Below are positions 1-6,000 of a stretch of 8,798 bases of DNA, one piece after another. Under the pieces are notes generated by a model, which worked only from the letters and a program-made list of their open reading frames with translations, did no database searches and was not told where the DNA came from. A program made the position numbers and the translations under genes. Source of the stretch: Fibrobacterota bacterium (GTDB lineage Bacteria; Fibrobacterota; Chitinivibrionia; Chitinivibrionales; JANQEN01); the NCBI GenBank assembly GCA_030619215.1, contig JAUXBV010000100.1, forward strand, positions 1-8,798, written 5' to 3'. Every line of letters begins with the position of its first letter. The stretch's first letter is position 1.

Positions 1-3
1 TAG

Positions 4-41
4 GTCTGATTTATCTACGAAAAAAAGTAGATAATTCAGAC
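4..41. other. Long imperfect hairpin (15-bp arms, 8-nt loop)
   Basis: The arms at 4-18 and 27-41 are reverse complements apart from one T-T mismatch (10 against 35). They enclose the loop GAAAAAAA. The element lies just inside the window edge and upstream of the interrupted gene at 114. No T-run follows it on either strand, so it is not a classic intrinsic terminator. It could be the 3' hairpin of an upstream transcript or part of a repeat. The structure is plain in the sequence; the role is unknown. Confidence 0.6.
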
Positions 42-113
42 ATAGAATCTAAAGCAAGGCCTTTTATAATAAAGCAAGAAAACATATTTAATAACCATAA
101 ACATGGAAATAGT

Positions 114-641
114 ATGACACGTCTTATTTTTATAATCACATTTATTGCCAATATACTACTGATAATTATCTCGCTTATCATACTCCCTTCACGCGTGGCA
201 ATTCACTTCGGGCTTTACGGAATGCCGGACAATTGGGCGCCCAACTACATTCATATACTGTTTACGCTCGGCCTCGATACCCTTCTCTTCTGTGCGATGT
301 ATTATTAGCCGCGGCTTATTTTTATCTTTCCCAGGCGCTGGATCAATATATCAAACAAGGACTACTGGCTGACAGAGGAGAATATACCCCGAACCAGGTC
401 TTTGGTCTCGTCACTCATGTGGGAATTCGGTATTGCACTGTTTCTTTTCCTCTTTATCGCAGGCCTGTTCACCATTCATGCAAACCTTTCAGTACCCGTA
501 AAACTGAACGATAAACTCTTTTTGTTTGCTTTCATTCTCTTCATGGTTTATACTGCTTATTGGTGCATTAAGTTCTTTCGGGCATTCAAGATTCCAAAGG
601 ACACCAATAGCGCAAATAGGCAGCATGCGAACAATGAATAA
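114..641 (+). pseudogene. DUF1648-type integral membrane protein, interrupted by an in-frame TAG
   Basis: The frame from ATG 114 is open to TAA 639-641 except for one TAG at 306-308 (codon 65). The first part has a membrane helix (about residues 5-25), then a P-x-R-V-x-x-HFG segment and GMPDNW, typical of DUF1648 proteins (pfam; related to SdpI-like membrane proteins). After the stop the same frame continues with WINISNKDYWL (residues 76-86), which matches the N-x-x-NKDYWL stretch these proteins carry next. Two more hydrophobic segments (about 104-120 and 132-148) and a polar tail follow. At 175 codons the total length suits the family. No frameshift is needed, so the lesion is a single nonsense change or a sequencing error. 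TAG is a normal terminator of three other genes here, which argues against recoding. The ribosome site is weak (GGAAAT, 105-110). The molecular role of the family is unclear. Confidence 0.75.
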
Positions 642-680
642 TAAATTTCAAGTTCATCATTATTTCGACCCCTTTTAGCT

Positions 681-1679
681 ATGGCAAACAAATATTTCTA
701 CATAGGCTACGGCATGGCAACTGTTCTTTTAATGGGAGCATTTTATCTCTATATGCAATCAACCGAGCCGCCTGATCAACCAGCCATGATGAATGGTGGA
801 ACACACTTTGACAACGGCTTCAATCAAAGAATGTATGATGCTCTTATACAGATTGCAGATACCATGACAGAGCCGAAACCCGGGGAATGGCTTTATGAGA
901 TGGGTGAAAAAGGCCAAACGTACGAGGATTTTGTCAAGGGCCGGTGGGAACGGCCAGACTCAAAATATCGAATAATCTATCTGCAGCCATTGGGCAATTT
1001 TTCAGGAAACAACTGCCCTGATGTGAAACTCCTGCAGCAATTTGCACAGTCCTATTTCATGATGCCGGTAACGGTACTGCCGGTAATTGATGTTGACACA
1101 CTCAACATTACCTCACGGAAAAATCCATCTACTTTTAATAAGCAGCTCCTCACAACAGACATTCTCGATTATCTCGGGCTGCAGTTTCCTTCTGACGCAT
1201 ACTGCCTGGCAGCTATCACAATACAGGATCTCTACCCTGAACCCTCCTGGAATTTCGTATTCGGCCAGGCCAGCCTTATCAGGCATGTCGGCGTATTCAG
1301 TTTTGCCCGCTACGATCCTGCATTTCTCGGACAGCAGCACAACCTCTCCCCCACCGAGTTGAATAAACTCATCCTGAAAAGAAGCTGCAAGGTCCTTTCC
1401 CATGAAATCGGCCACATGTTCGGATTTTATCACTGCATTTACTATCGCTGCGGTATGAACGGATCAAATCATTTACAGGAGAGCGATTCTAAACCGATAT
1501 ATCTCTGTCCGGTATGCCTAAGCAAACTGCGTTACAGTATCGGTTTCGACGTAAAAGAACGATATGAAAGATTGCGAAAGTTTTATCGCTCTGTCGGATT
1601 CGAAGATTATGTAGAAGAAATTGATAAACGTTTAAAAGCTATTGGTGATTCTGCTTCAAATGATATTTCAATGAAATGA
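681..1679 (+). CDS. Membrane-anchored archaemetzincin (peptidase family M54)
   Basis: This 332-residue protein is a zinc metallopeptidase of the archaemetzincin (AMZ/AmzA) family. The catalytic motif is complete: H241-E242-x-x-H245-x-x-G248-x-x-H251 provides three zinc ligands and the general base. It is followed by C252, C257, M259 (the Met-turn position) and the C276-P-V-C279 pair. In known archaemetzincins these four cysteines bind a second, structural zinc. The stretch MNGSNHLQESD after the active site is also typical. Residues about 6-24 form a hydrophobic helix, suggesting an N-terminal membrane anchor or uncleaved signal; many archaeal homologues lack one. The catalytic domain occupies roughly residues 95-300. 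A charged tail of about 45 residues follows. No Shine-Dalgarno site precedes ATG 681; M12 (ATG 714) is an alternative start but would shorten the anchor. It lies 39 bases after the interrupted gene. Substrates are unknown. The family call is secure; the cellular side is inferred. Confidence 0.9.
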   Translation: MANKYFYIGYGMATVLLMGAFYLYMQSTEPPDQPAMMNGGTHFDNGFNQRMYDALIQIADTMTEPKPGEWLYEMGEKGQTYEDFVKGRWERPDSKYRIIYLQPLGNFSGNNCPDVKLLQQFAQSYFMMPVTVLPVIDVDTLNITSRKNPSTFNKQLLTTDILDYLGLQFPSDAYCLAAITIQDLYPEPSWNFVFGQASLIRHVGVFSFARYDPAFLGQQHNLSPTELNKLILKRSCKVLSHEIGHMFGFYHCIYYRCGMNGSNHLQESDSKPIYLCPVCLSKLRYSIGFDVKERYERLRKFYRSVGFEDYVEEIDKRLKAIGDSASNDISMK

Positions 1680-1693
1680 ATATAAGTTATGTG

Positions 1694-1704
1694 GTACTGT
1701 CCCT
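1694..1704. repeat. Partial REP-like half-site (ACTGTCCC)
   Basis: The bases GTACTGTCCCT share the 8-mer ACTGTCCC with the right arm of the perfect hairpin at 2483-2505. The half-site lies in the 46-base gap just before the AT-rich gene at 1726, and the hairpin lies just after that gene. An 8-base match alone could be chance. The bracketing position is what makes it worth marking. Confidence 0.35.
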
Positions 1705-1725
1705 ATCAAAAGCTAAATTTTACAG

Positions 1726-2397
1726 ATGACGCATAAATTATTTCATAACCTTCTCATTATATTCTTCTTTATTTTAAGTAATTTTTCATGTATTTGGGTA
1801 AGGGCAGCATTTAGTCATAGATACTTTCAAAAATATTCATTAAAAGAAAAACCTGATGAATCAAATGGTTACATAACATGGCTAGACGTAAATGATACAA
1901 TTTTATTTAATAAAAGTAATTTTTTAAAAAACGCCTATTTGGCAGATAGCTTTTTTGTAAGAACTTTTGATAGTAGTACAACATTGGTAACATCTACAGC
2001 AAATTATCGCAATTTACTTAACGAATTTTCAAATGGTGAAGAAACTTACATAGTATCCTATCGAACCTTTATTGATATGTGCTGTGACGCGTATGGAGAA
2101 ATGACTTATTATGCTCTTTTTAATATTCTTAATAAGGATATTAATTTGAAAAAATCAATAATTTCAGTATCCGGTGGCCAGATTCCTAACAAGATTTGGT
2201 ATCTAAAAAAAGGGAAAATTACTAATGGAAAAATATATGCAGAAATTATTGAAGATGATACACTTTCAAACAATAAACTTGAAGAAATCATAATTAATTT
2301 TCAAAATGACACAACTGAATCACTTCAAGAATATCATAAAAGAATTGAAGAATATAAGAATATTGTAAGAAAATATTATAGATGGGATAAGAAATAA
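1726..2397 (+). CDS. AT-rich orphan protein with N-terminal signal or anchor
   Basis: I do not recognise this 223-residue protein. Residues about 8-24 are strongly hydrophobic and end in LSNFSC, so it is exported or membrane-anchored. Cys22 could be a lipidated cysteine, although the -3 Asn is a poor lipobox. The rest is polar and lysine-, asparagine- and isoleucine-rich, with a possible helical charged C-terminus (about residues 196-223). There are no obvious catalytic motifs; Cys118 and Cys119 form a vicinal pair. Two hand-counted 60-base samples (1861-1920 and 2221-2280) are about 23-25% G+C, against about 48% in the neighbouring peptidase gene (1201-1260). With the REP-like repeats on both sides, this suggests acquisition from elsewhere. 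The start at 1726 has no clear Shine-Dalgarno site. It converges on the M14 gene. A long open frame with a sensible signal region supports a real gene; its function is unknown. Confidence 0.65.
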   Translation: MTHKLFHNLLIIFFFILSNFSCIWVRAAFSHRYFQKYSLKEKPDESNGYITWLDVNDTILFNKSNFLKNAYLADSFFVRTFDSSTTLVTSTANYRNLLNEFSNGEETYIVSYRTFIDMCCDAYGEMTYYALFNILNKDINLKKSIISVSGGQIPNKIWYLKKGKITNGKIYAEIIEDDTLSNNKLEEIIINFQNDTTESLQEYHKRIEEYKNIVRKYYRWDKK

Positions 2398-2482
2398 CAC
2401 CGCGTGCTATGAAAAAAGAATGCTAACCGACAATAGCCAACGACTGATGATAAGCAAAATAAATTAGAGTACTTTTAACAAA

Positions 2483-2505
2483 GGGACAGTGAATTACACT
2501 GTCCC
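2483..2505. repeat. Perfect 9-bp REP-like hairpin
   Basis: GGGACAGTG (2483-2491), loop AATTA, CACTGTCCC (2497-2505) is a perfect inverted repeat. Palindromes of this kind are typical of REP elements mobilised by REP-associated tyrosine transposases (RAYTs); no such transposase gene is in the window. It sits between the convergent genes ending at 2397 and 2621. It might limit read-through, but neither side has a convincing T-run (only TTTG on the minus side). Confidence 0.7.
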
Positions 2506-2548
2506 CCGGTGAATCGAGACTTGAATATTATATTTTTTTTTACCAGCA

Positions 2549-2567
2549 GGGGGCAATGCAATTCACC
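2549..2567 (-). repeat. Degenerate inverted copy of the REP-like element
   Basis: Bases 2549-2567 match the reverse complement of 2488-2506 at 15 of 19 positions, and all four differences are transitions. Two REPs in opposite orientation about 40 bases apart are the layout of a REPIN, with this copy decayed. The similarity is visible by direct alignment; its significance has not been computed. Confidence 0.5.
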
Positions 2568-2620
2568 TATTATATAAAAAATGACCACACCTCACTAATC
2601 GTATGTATTAAATCTTATTG

Positions 2621-4417
2621 CTATAGTGGCAACTCCACTTTCTCCATCACCTTCCCAACCGGATACACATTGTATTTCTCATCATAATAGGGTGTGCGCT
2701 TATAGAAGAAATACAAACGCTCGCGTTGACTGGCTGCAAATGCCGTATCTGAAGCCAGTTTCTCTTCAAACTCCTTTTTCAATTCTTCATCTTCTGCCAG
2801 CATCTCACGGGCCATATCTTCCATAACATAGTATTCGGAGTACTCTGTCCTTTGAAAAATCCCGTCAAAGAACCCCCATGCGACAAAGGAATCCGGCCCT
2901 TTCGGCTCAAGAAGGTGGGCAATTACCCGGTTGGTCCGCTGGTTCATTATAATTACCCTGGTTTCTTCCAGGTAGGTTCGTTCTTCGGTTATGGAAGTTT
3001 GCTCAAACTCGACTATATGGCGGCCTTCATAGGGCTTTTCCTTCCATGAGGGATTTGAAAAACGGTAGGAATTGACATTTAAGGTAACCTGTTCTTTTAA
3101 TCGATGTACCTTAATCCCGTGCAATTGTAGAATGTCAATCACATCATGCCATTCCGGCGGTACCAGATATGCGTAAGGCAGTGTGGCAGTTTCGGAAGAT
3201 TTGACCGTATTGAAAAAGGATAATTTGTAATTCTTAGGCTTTTTATTATATCTAATCCAATCTCCGCCCGATATTTCACTCTTTTCAATATGAAAATCAA
3301 CTCCCTTGAAATCAATGACGGTACTGTCTTCTGTTAACTCATATTTCAGGGAAAACCCGGAACCTGCCAATGTCTCTTCTGTCAGGCGATCTCCCTCCCT
3401 TACCACCTGCCGAAGCGAACTACCCTCGTCAGCCGCAATTTGAAGCAGGTGTTTCAGCAGCTCGTAGTTTGAAGTAACACGAGGCTTGTAGCTCTTTAAC
3501 ATGTGAGTCTCAATCAACAAAAACGGCCGGTTCTGTACGACTCCGTAACCTGTTGAATACCGCGGCCCCCATGCGAATCCGTTAAGTCCTTTTGTAATAT
3601 TATGCCACTCTTTCGGGCTTACATAGGGAATCATCGGGTAACCTGATTTAACCATGTTCTCTTCCAGATACGGTATGAGTAAGTCAACGGTCCATTTGCG
3701 CACCGGCTCAGCCATATTTTTATGGGTTTCCAGGGAATAGGTCATAACATACTGGTAATCAGCGCCGTTGGTGGTATGGCAATCAGCCAGCAGGTCAGGA
3801 AGCCATGCATTGAAAAGCTTTATCCATGCACGCATTTCAGGTGTGTCTGCCTTAAGGAAGTCACGATTCAGATTCAGGTTTGTTGCTGTTGTACGCCACC
3901 CCATTTCTTTAGGGCCGTTCTGGTTGATTCTGCCGTATGGGCCAAACCGTTCGTGCCCGTCAACATTAAATATTGGAATAAACAGAATTGTTACATTGTT
4001 TAGAATATCCGGATATTTCTGGTGTATAGCAATATCCCGTATCAGCATCAAGCCGGCATCTTTTCCCTCGCTCTCCCCGGGATGTATACAGGCTTCAATT
4101 AACACTACCGTTTTTTCCCTGCTTTTGTAGTCGGGAGGACTGAATTTGCGATCTTTGTTAACAATAAGGAGAGGCAGTTTTCTCCCCTGCGGACTTACAC
4201 CAAAGTCCGTGACCTTTACCCAGGGAGATGCCTGGCCAAGCTGATTGCAGTAAGCCATGGTTTCAGCATAACGAGGCGTTTCCAGACAGCCGGATTTTTC
4301 ATAAAAGGTTTCCCAATCCTGCATCTTCTCGGTGCAAGACAGGCTTATGAAAGCTATTAATACAAATTGCCGGCAGATGCTTCCCATCTGTAAAACATTA
4401 CTACATTTATTTCGCAT
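2621..4417 (-). CDS. M14-family zinc carboxypeptidase-like lipoprotein
   Basis: With the start chosen here the protein has 598 residues. H112-P-G-E115 and H214 (in ADCHTTNGAD) are the three zinc ligands of peptidase family M14. N184-R185-D186 supplies the substrate-carboxylate-binding arginine, and E303 (in LIETHMLK) is the likely catalytic glutamate. The catalytic domain spans about residues 55-330. A C-terminal region of about 270 residues, common in this large bacterial M14 subgroup, follows. The N-terminus has a hydrophobic stretch ending in ISLSC (Cys28), which suggests a lipoprotein exported to the envelope. An upstream in-frame ATG at 4447 exists, but GGGGTGA lies 5 bases before the ATG at 4415-4417, so that start is preferred. 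ATG at 4387 would give a shorter signal but has no ribosome site. It probably trims peptides or a related substrate outside the cytoplasm; specificity is not readable. It ends with TAG. Confidence 0.88.
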   Translation of the reverse strand: MRNKCSNVLQMGSICRQFVLIAFISLSCTEKMQDWETFYEKSGCLETPRYAETMAYCNQLGQASPWVKVTDFGVSPQGRKLPLLIVNKDRKFSPPDYKSREKTVVLIEACIHPGESEGKDAGLMLIRDIAIHQKYPDILNNVTILFIPIFNVDGHERFGPYGRINQNGPKEMGWRTTATNLNLNRDFLKADTPEMRAWIKLFNAWLPDLLADCHTTNGADYQYVMTYSLETHKNMAEPVRKWTVDLLIPYLEENMVKSGYPMIPYVSPKEWHNITKGLNGFAWGPRYSTGYGVVQNRPFLLIETHMLKSYKPRVTSNYELLKHLLQIAADEGSSLRQVVREGDRLTEETLAGSGFSLKYELTEDSTVIDFKGVDFHIEKSEISGGDWIRYNKKPKNYKLSFFNTVKSSETATLPYAYLVPPEWHDVIDILQLHGIKVHRLKEQVTLNVNSYRFSNPSWKEKPYEGRHIVEFEQTSITEERTYLEETRVIIMNQRTNRVIAHLLEPKGPDSFVAWGFFDGIFQRTEYSEYYVMEDMAREMLAEDEELKKEFEEKLASDTAFAASQRERLYFFYKRTPYYDEKYNVYPVGKVMEKVELPL

Positions 4418-4419
4418 AT

Positions 4420-4426
4420 TCACCCC
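4420..4426 (-). promoter_or_regulatory. Ribosome binding site that sets the M14 gene start
   Basis: Read on the minus strand, GGGGTGA precedes ATG 4415-4417 with GGGG 5 bases away. Neither the upstream ATG (4447) nor the downstream ATG (4387) has a comparable site. This supports the 598-residue form whose signal region ends at Cys28. Confidence 0.6.
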
Positions 4427-4578
4427 AATTATTATAAGAAATCCCAATAGTTTAAATTAAGATATAACATGGATGTTTAAATGCTGTAGGGAAATAGCAA
4501 AATAAGCATAACCAAAAGAACAGTAAATAGATAAACAAGATAAATAACGAATGTATATACACCTGTGTGATCAAATAT

Positions 4579-4601
4579 TAGTTTATTTACAAAGTAAACT
4601 A
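4579..4601. repeat. Nested inverted repeat, two alternative stems
   Basis: TAGTTTA (4579-4585) pairs with TAAACTA (4595-4601). The inner TTTAC (4586-4590) pairs with GTAAA (4594-4598). The two stems share bases, so they are mutually exclusive. Made only of A/T-rich pairs, it is weak as RNA. As DNA it could be a protein-binding dyad. Confidence 0.35.
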
Positions 4602-4634
4602 AATGACAGTTATGAGATTTATATTTGACATATT

Positions 4635-4663
4635 TTTACAGTTTAATTTCTTTAGTATATCGT
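4635..4663 (+). promoter_or_regulatory. Weak candidate promoter toward the RRM gene
   Basis: TTTACA (4635-4640) and TATCGT (4658-4663) are separated by 17 bases and match the sigma-70 consensus at 5 of 6 and 4 of 6 positions. A start near 4670 would give an untranslated leader of about 300 bases containing the dyads at 4687 and 4762. In a region this AT-rich such matches arise by chance, so this is tentative. Confidence 0.25.
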
Positions 4664-4686
4664 ATGGCGGGAATTATATTAATAAA

Positions 4687-4713
4687 AACACTTTACAGTT
4701 AATATAAAGTGTT
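4687..4713. repeat. Perfect 9-bp hairpin with 9-nt loop
   Basis: AACACTTTA (4687-4695) pairs exactly with TAAAGTGTT (4705-4713). Read on the minus strand it is followed by TTTTATT and would look like a weak terminator, but no minus-strand gene lies upstream of it. On the plus strand it is followed by seven A residues. It could be a leader structure of the RRM gene or an operator. Confidence 0.45.
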
Positions 4714-4761
4714 AAAAAAACAACTACTTAATTAAAAGTTTTTTTAGTTAAATAAAATTTG

Positions 4762-4773
4762 TTATTGCAATAA
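4762..4773. repeat. 12-bp perfect palindrome
   Basis: TTATTGCAATAA is exactly self-complementary with no spacer, as expected for a dimeric regulator site. It lies about 200 bases before the RRM gene. No regulator can be named from the sequence. Confidence 0.35.
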
Positions 4774-4926
4774 TAAAAATCATTACGTCCTTCATAATGG
4801 ATGAACGTTATCTTCAAATACAGATACATACCTTAACTGTAGCGATTCTCCCCATAATGAAGTAACCCGCTTTCTTCTTTCATGAGGTAGGGTATTTCTA
4901 TTATTGCGATATAACCGTAATTTCTG

Positions 4927-4943
4927 CTTCTGGTTGACAGAAG
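4927..4943 (+). other. Short leader hairpin before the RRM gene
   Basis: CTTCTG (4927-4932), loop GTTGA, CAGAAG (4938-4943) is a perfect 6-bp stem. It ends 23 bases before the GGAG ribosome site (4967-4970) of the RRM gene, so it would lie in the 5' leader if transcription starts upstream. A regulatory role is possible but unproven. Confidence 0.35.
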
Positions 4944-4976
4944 TGTAATCTTATTAATCTATTTCTGGAGTTTTGT

Positions 4977-5315
4977 ATGCCTAAAAAGCTATATGTTGGT
5001 AATCTTCCTTTCAGCGCTACGGAAGATTCTGTAAGGGAGTTGTTTTCGCAGTACGGTGAGATTGTTTCGGTCAGAATAATTACTGATCAGGCTACGGGGA
5101 GGTCAAGAGGATTTTGCTTTGTTGAGATGGAAAATGCAGACAGGGCTATAGCAGAGCTAAACGAAACTGAATTTGAGGGACGGTCTCTTAAAGTAAACGA
5201 AGCACACGAACGCAAACAAAGGCAAGGCGGCGGTGGCGGCGGTGGCGGCGGCTTTAAGAGGGATAATAAACGGCGGGATTCCAGATTTGGAAGTCAAAGA
5301 GGCAGGCGGTATTAA
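4977..5315 (+). CDS. Single-RRM RNA-binding protein with glycine-rich tail
   Basis: This 112-residue protein has one RNA recognition motif (about residues 4-76). RNP2 is LYVGNL (5-10) and RNP1 is RGFCFVEM (44-51); Y6, F46 and F48 are the aromatic RNA-stacking positions. The tail has nine consecutive glycines (84-92) and then an arginine/lysine-rich end (93-112), a layout like eukaryotic glycine-rich RNA-binding proteins and the cold-inducible Rbp proteins of cyanobacteria. It should bind single-stranded RNA in the cytoplasm, possibly as a chaperone. GGAG at 4967-4970 sits 6 bases before the ATG. The gene is preceded by a long AT-rich region and followed by 189 bases before the next gene, so it may be its own transcript. 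Cold induction is known for relatives but not shown here. Confidence in the family is high. Confidence 0.93.
   Translation: MPKKLYVGNLPFSATEDSVRELFSQYGEIVSVRIITDQATGRSRGFCFVEMENADRAIAELNETEFEGRSLKVNEAHERKQRQGGGGGGGGGFKRDNKRRDSRFGSQRGRRY
5226..5252 (+). repeat. Three tandem 9-bp units encoding polyglycine
   Basis: Two GGCGGCGGT units and one GGCGGCGGC unit lie in a row and encode Gly84-Gly92 of the RRM protein. Slippage in 9-bp steps would change the tail by three glycines without shifting the frame. The tract is far more GC-rich than its surroundings. Confidence 0.8.
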
Positions 5316-5385
5316 TTAGTATAATCCACTCTCGTTACATACTCTATGGTACCAGCAAGTTTTTATAAACCTCTTTAAAGACATT

Positions 5386-5414
5386 TTTAGGGTATCAACT
5401 AGTTCAGGTATAAT
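5386..5414 (+). promoter_or_regulatory. Candidate promoter for the FKBP pair
   Basis: A perfect TATAAT lies at 5409-5414. The hexamer 17 bases upstream is TTTAGG (5386-5391), only 3 of 6 to consensus. Transcription would start near 5421 and leave about 84 bases of leader before the start codon at 5505. The leader includes a short GCCG/CGGC stem at 5421-5432. The -10 is good and the -35 is poor. Confidence 0.4.
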
Positions 5415-5504
5415 TTTTGAGCCGTTTCCGGCGCATACGAACGTTATTGTATCGCCAGTTGCGGTTTTAGAGGTTATCTTTATCCACAATTAAGGAGTTT
5501 CATA

Positions 5505-5936
5505 ATGAGTAAAGCACAATTGGGCGATACGGTAAAGGTAATGTACATCGGTTCACTGAATGACGGTACGGTATTTGACCAATCAAAAAAAGACGCCCCC
5601 ATTCAGTTTACACTTGGCAAGCAGCAGTTGTTACCGGGTTTTGAGCTGTCGATTATTGACATGGAGGTTGGAGAAACAAAGAAAATTACCATTCCGGCAA
5701 AAGAGGCATACGGTGAACACCAGGAAGACAGCGTTGTTGAGGTCACCAGAAGCAGACTCCCTGATAACCTGGAGCCACAGATCGGGCAGCGTTTGGAAGT
5801 ACAGGACAAAGATGACAACCCGCTTACTGTTACCATTACAAACCTTACGAAAAACACGGTAACGCTTGATGCAAATCATCAATTGGCCGGTAAAGACCTT
5901 ACATTTGAAATCACTTTAACTGAAATCGTTAACTAG
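5505..5936 (+). CDS. slyD: SlyD-like FKBP peptidyl-prolyl isomerase
   Basis: This 143-residue cytoplasmic protein (no signal sequence) catalyses cis-trans isomerisation of proline bonds and likely acts as a folding chaperone. The FKBP core is split, as in SlyD: an N-terminal part (about residues 1-68) with DGTVFDQS and LLPGFE, then an inserted flap (IF) domain (about 69-120) that in known SlyD proteins binds unfolded chains, then the core returns with NHQLAGKDLTFEI (about 124-136). It lacks the histidine- and cysteine-rich metal-binding tail of E. coli SlyD, ending at Asn143, so a nickel-delivery role is not supported. AAGGAG at 5492-5497 is well placed 7 bases before the ATG. The lipoprotein FKBP begins 64 bases downstream with no obvious terminator between, so the two probably share a transcript. 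It ends with TAG. Confidence 0.92.
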   Translation: MSKAQLGDTVKVMYIGSLNDGTVFDQSKKDAPIQFTLGKQQLLPGFELSIIDMEVGETKKITIPAKEAYGEHQEDSVVEVTRSRLPDNLEPQIGQRLEVQDKDDNPLTVTITNLTKNTVTLDANHQLAGKDLTFEITLTEIVN

Positions 5937-6000
5937 CAACTGATCTTTTTATTACAAACGGCAAATTCTTTTATCGCACTATTCAAAAAAGGAGAACTTA

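Larger units (their letters stand above)
4418..4976. other. Divergent intergenic region without a gene
   Basis: This 559-base AT-rich gap separates the minus-strand M14 gene from the plus-strand RRM gene, so promoters for both must lie in or near it. I see no coding frame of useful length, tRNA or CRISPR repeat. It holds small dyads at 4579-4601, 4687-4713, 4762-4773 and 4927-4943. Several AT-rich -10-like hexamers occur, but apart from the weak pair listed at 4635 none has a convincing -35 partner. The RRM leader may be long. Confidence 0.6.

Noticed and set aside
306..308. TAG read as a sense codon (suppression or pyrrolysine)
   Set aside because: TAG is the true stop of three intact genes in this window, and no suppressor tRNA or readthrough structure is visible.
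233..514. Open frame of 93 codons overlapping the interrupted DUF1648 gene
   Set aside because: It is in another frame, lacks family features, and the family-typical residues after the TAG lie in the original frame, so a frameshift explanation is not needed.
1113..1433. Minus-strand open frame inside the archaemetzincin gene
   Set aside because: It is antisense to a region encoding the conserved zinc motif and its translation shows no recognisable domain.
2483..2505. Hairpin as an intrinsic terminator for the converging genes
   Set aside because: The stem is good but neither strand has a proper T-run right after it, so a repeat element explains it better.
3722..4130. Plus-strand open frames inside the M14 gene
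   Set aside because: They mirror the conserved zinc-ligand region of the minus-strand peptidase and have no plausible start context or domain.
4431..4436. TATAAT on the minus strand before the M14 gene
   Set aside because: A start about 7 bases downstream would cut into the GGGGTGA ribosome site. It would only work with the less supported start at 4387.
4934..4963. TTGACA (4934-4939) with TCTATT (4958-4963) as a promoter of the RRM gene
   Set aside because: Transcription would begin at about 4970, removing the GGAG ribosome site at 4967-4970.
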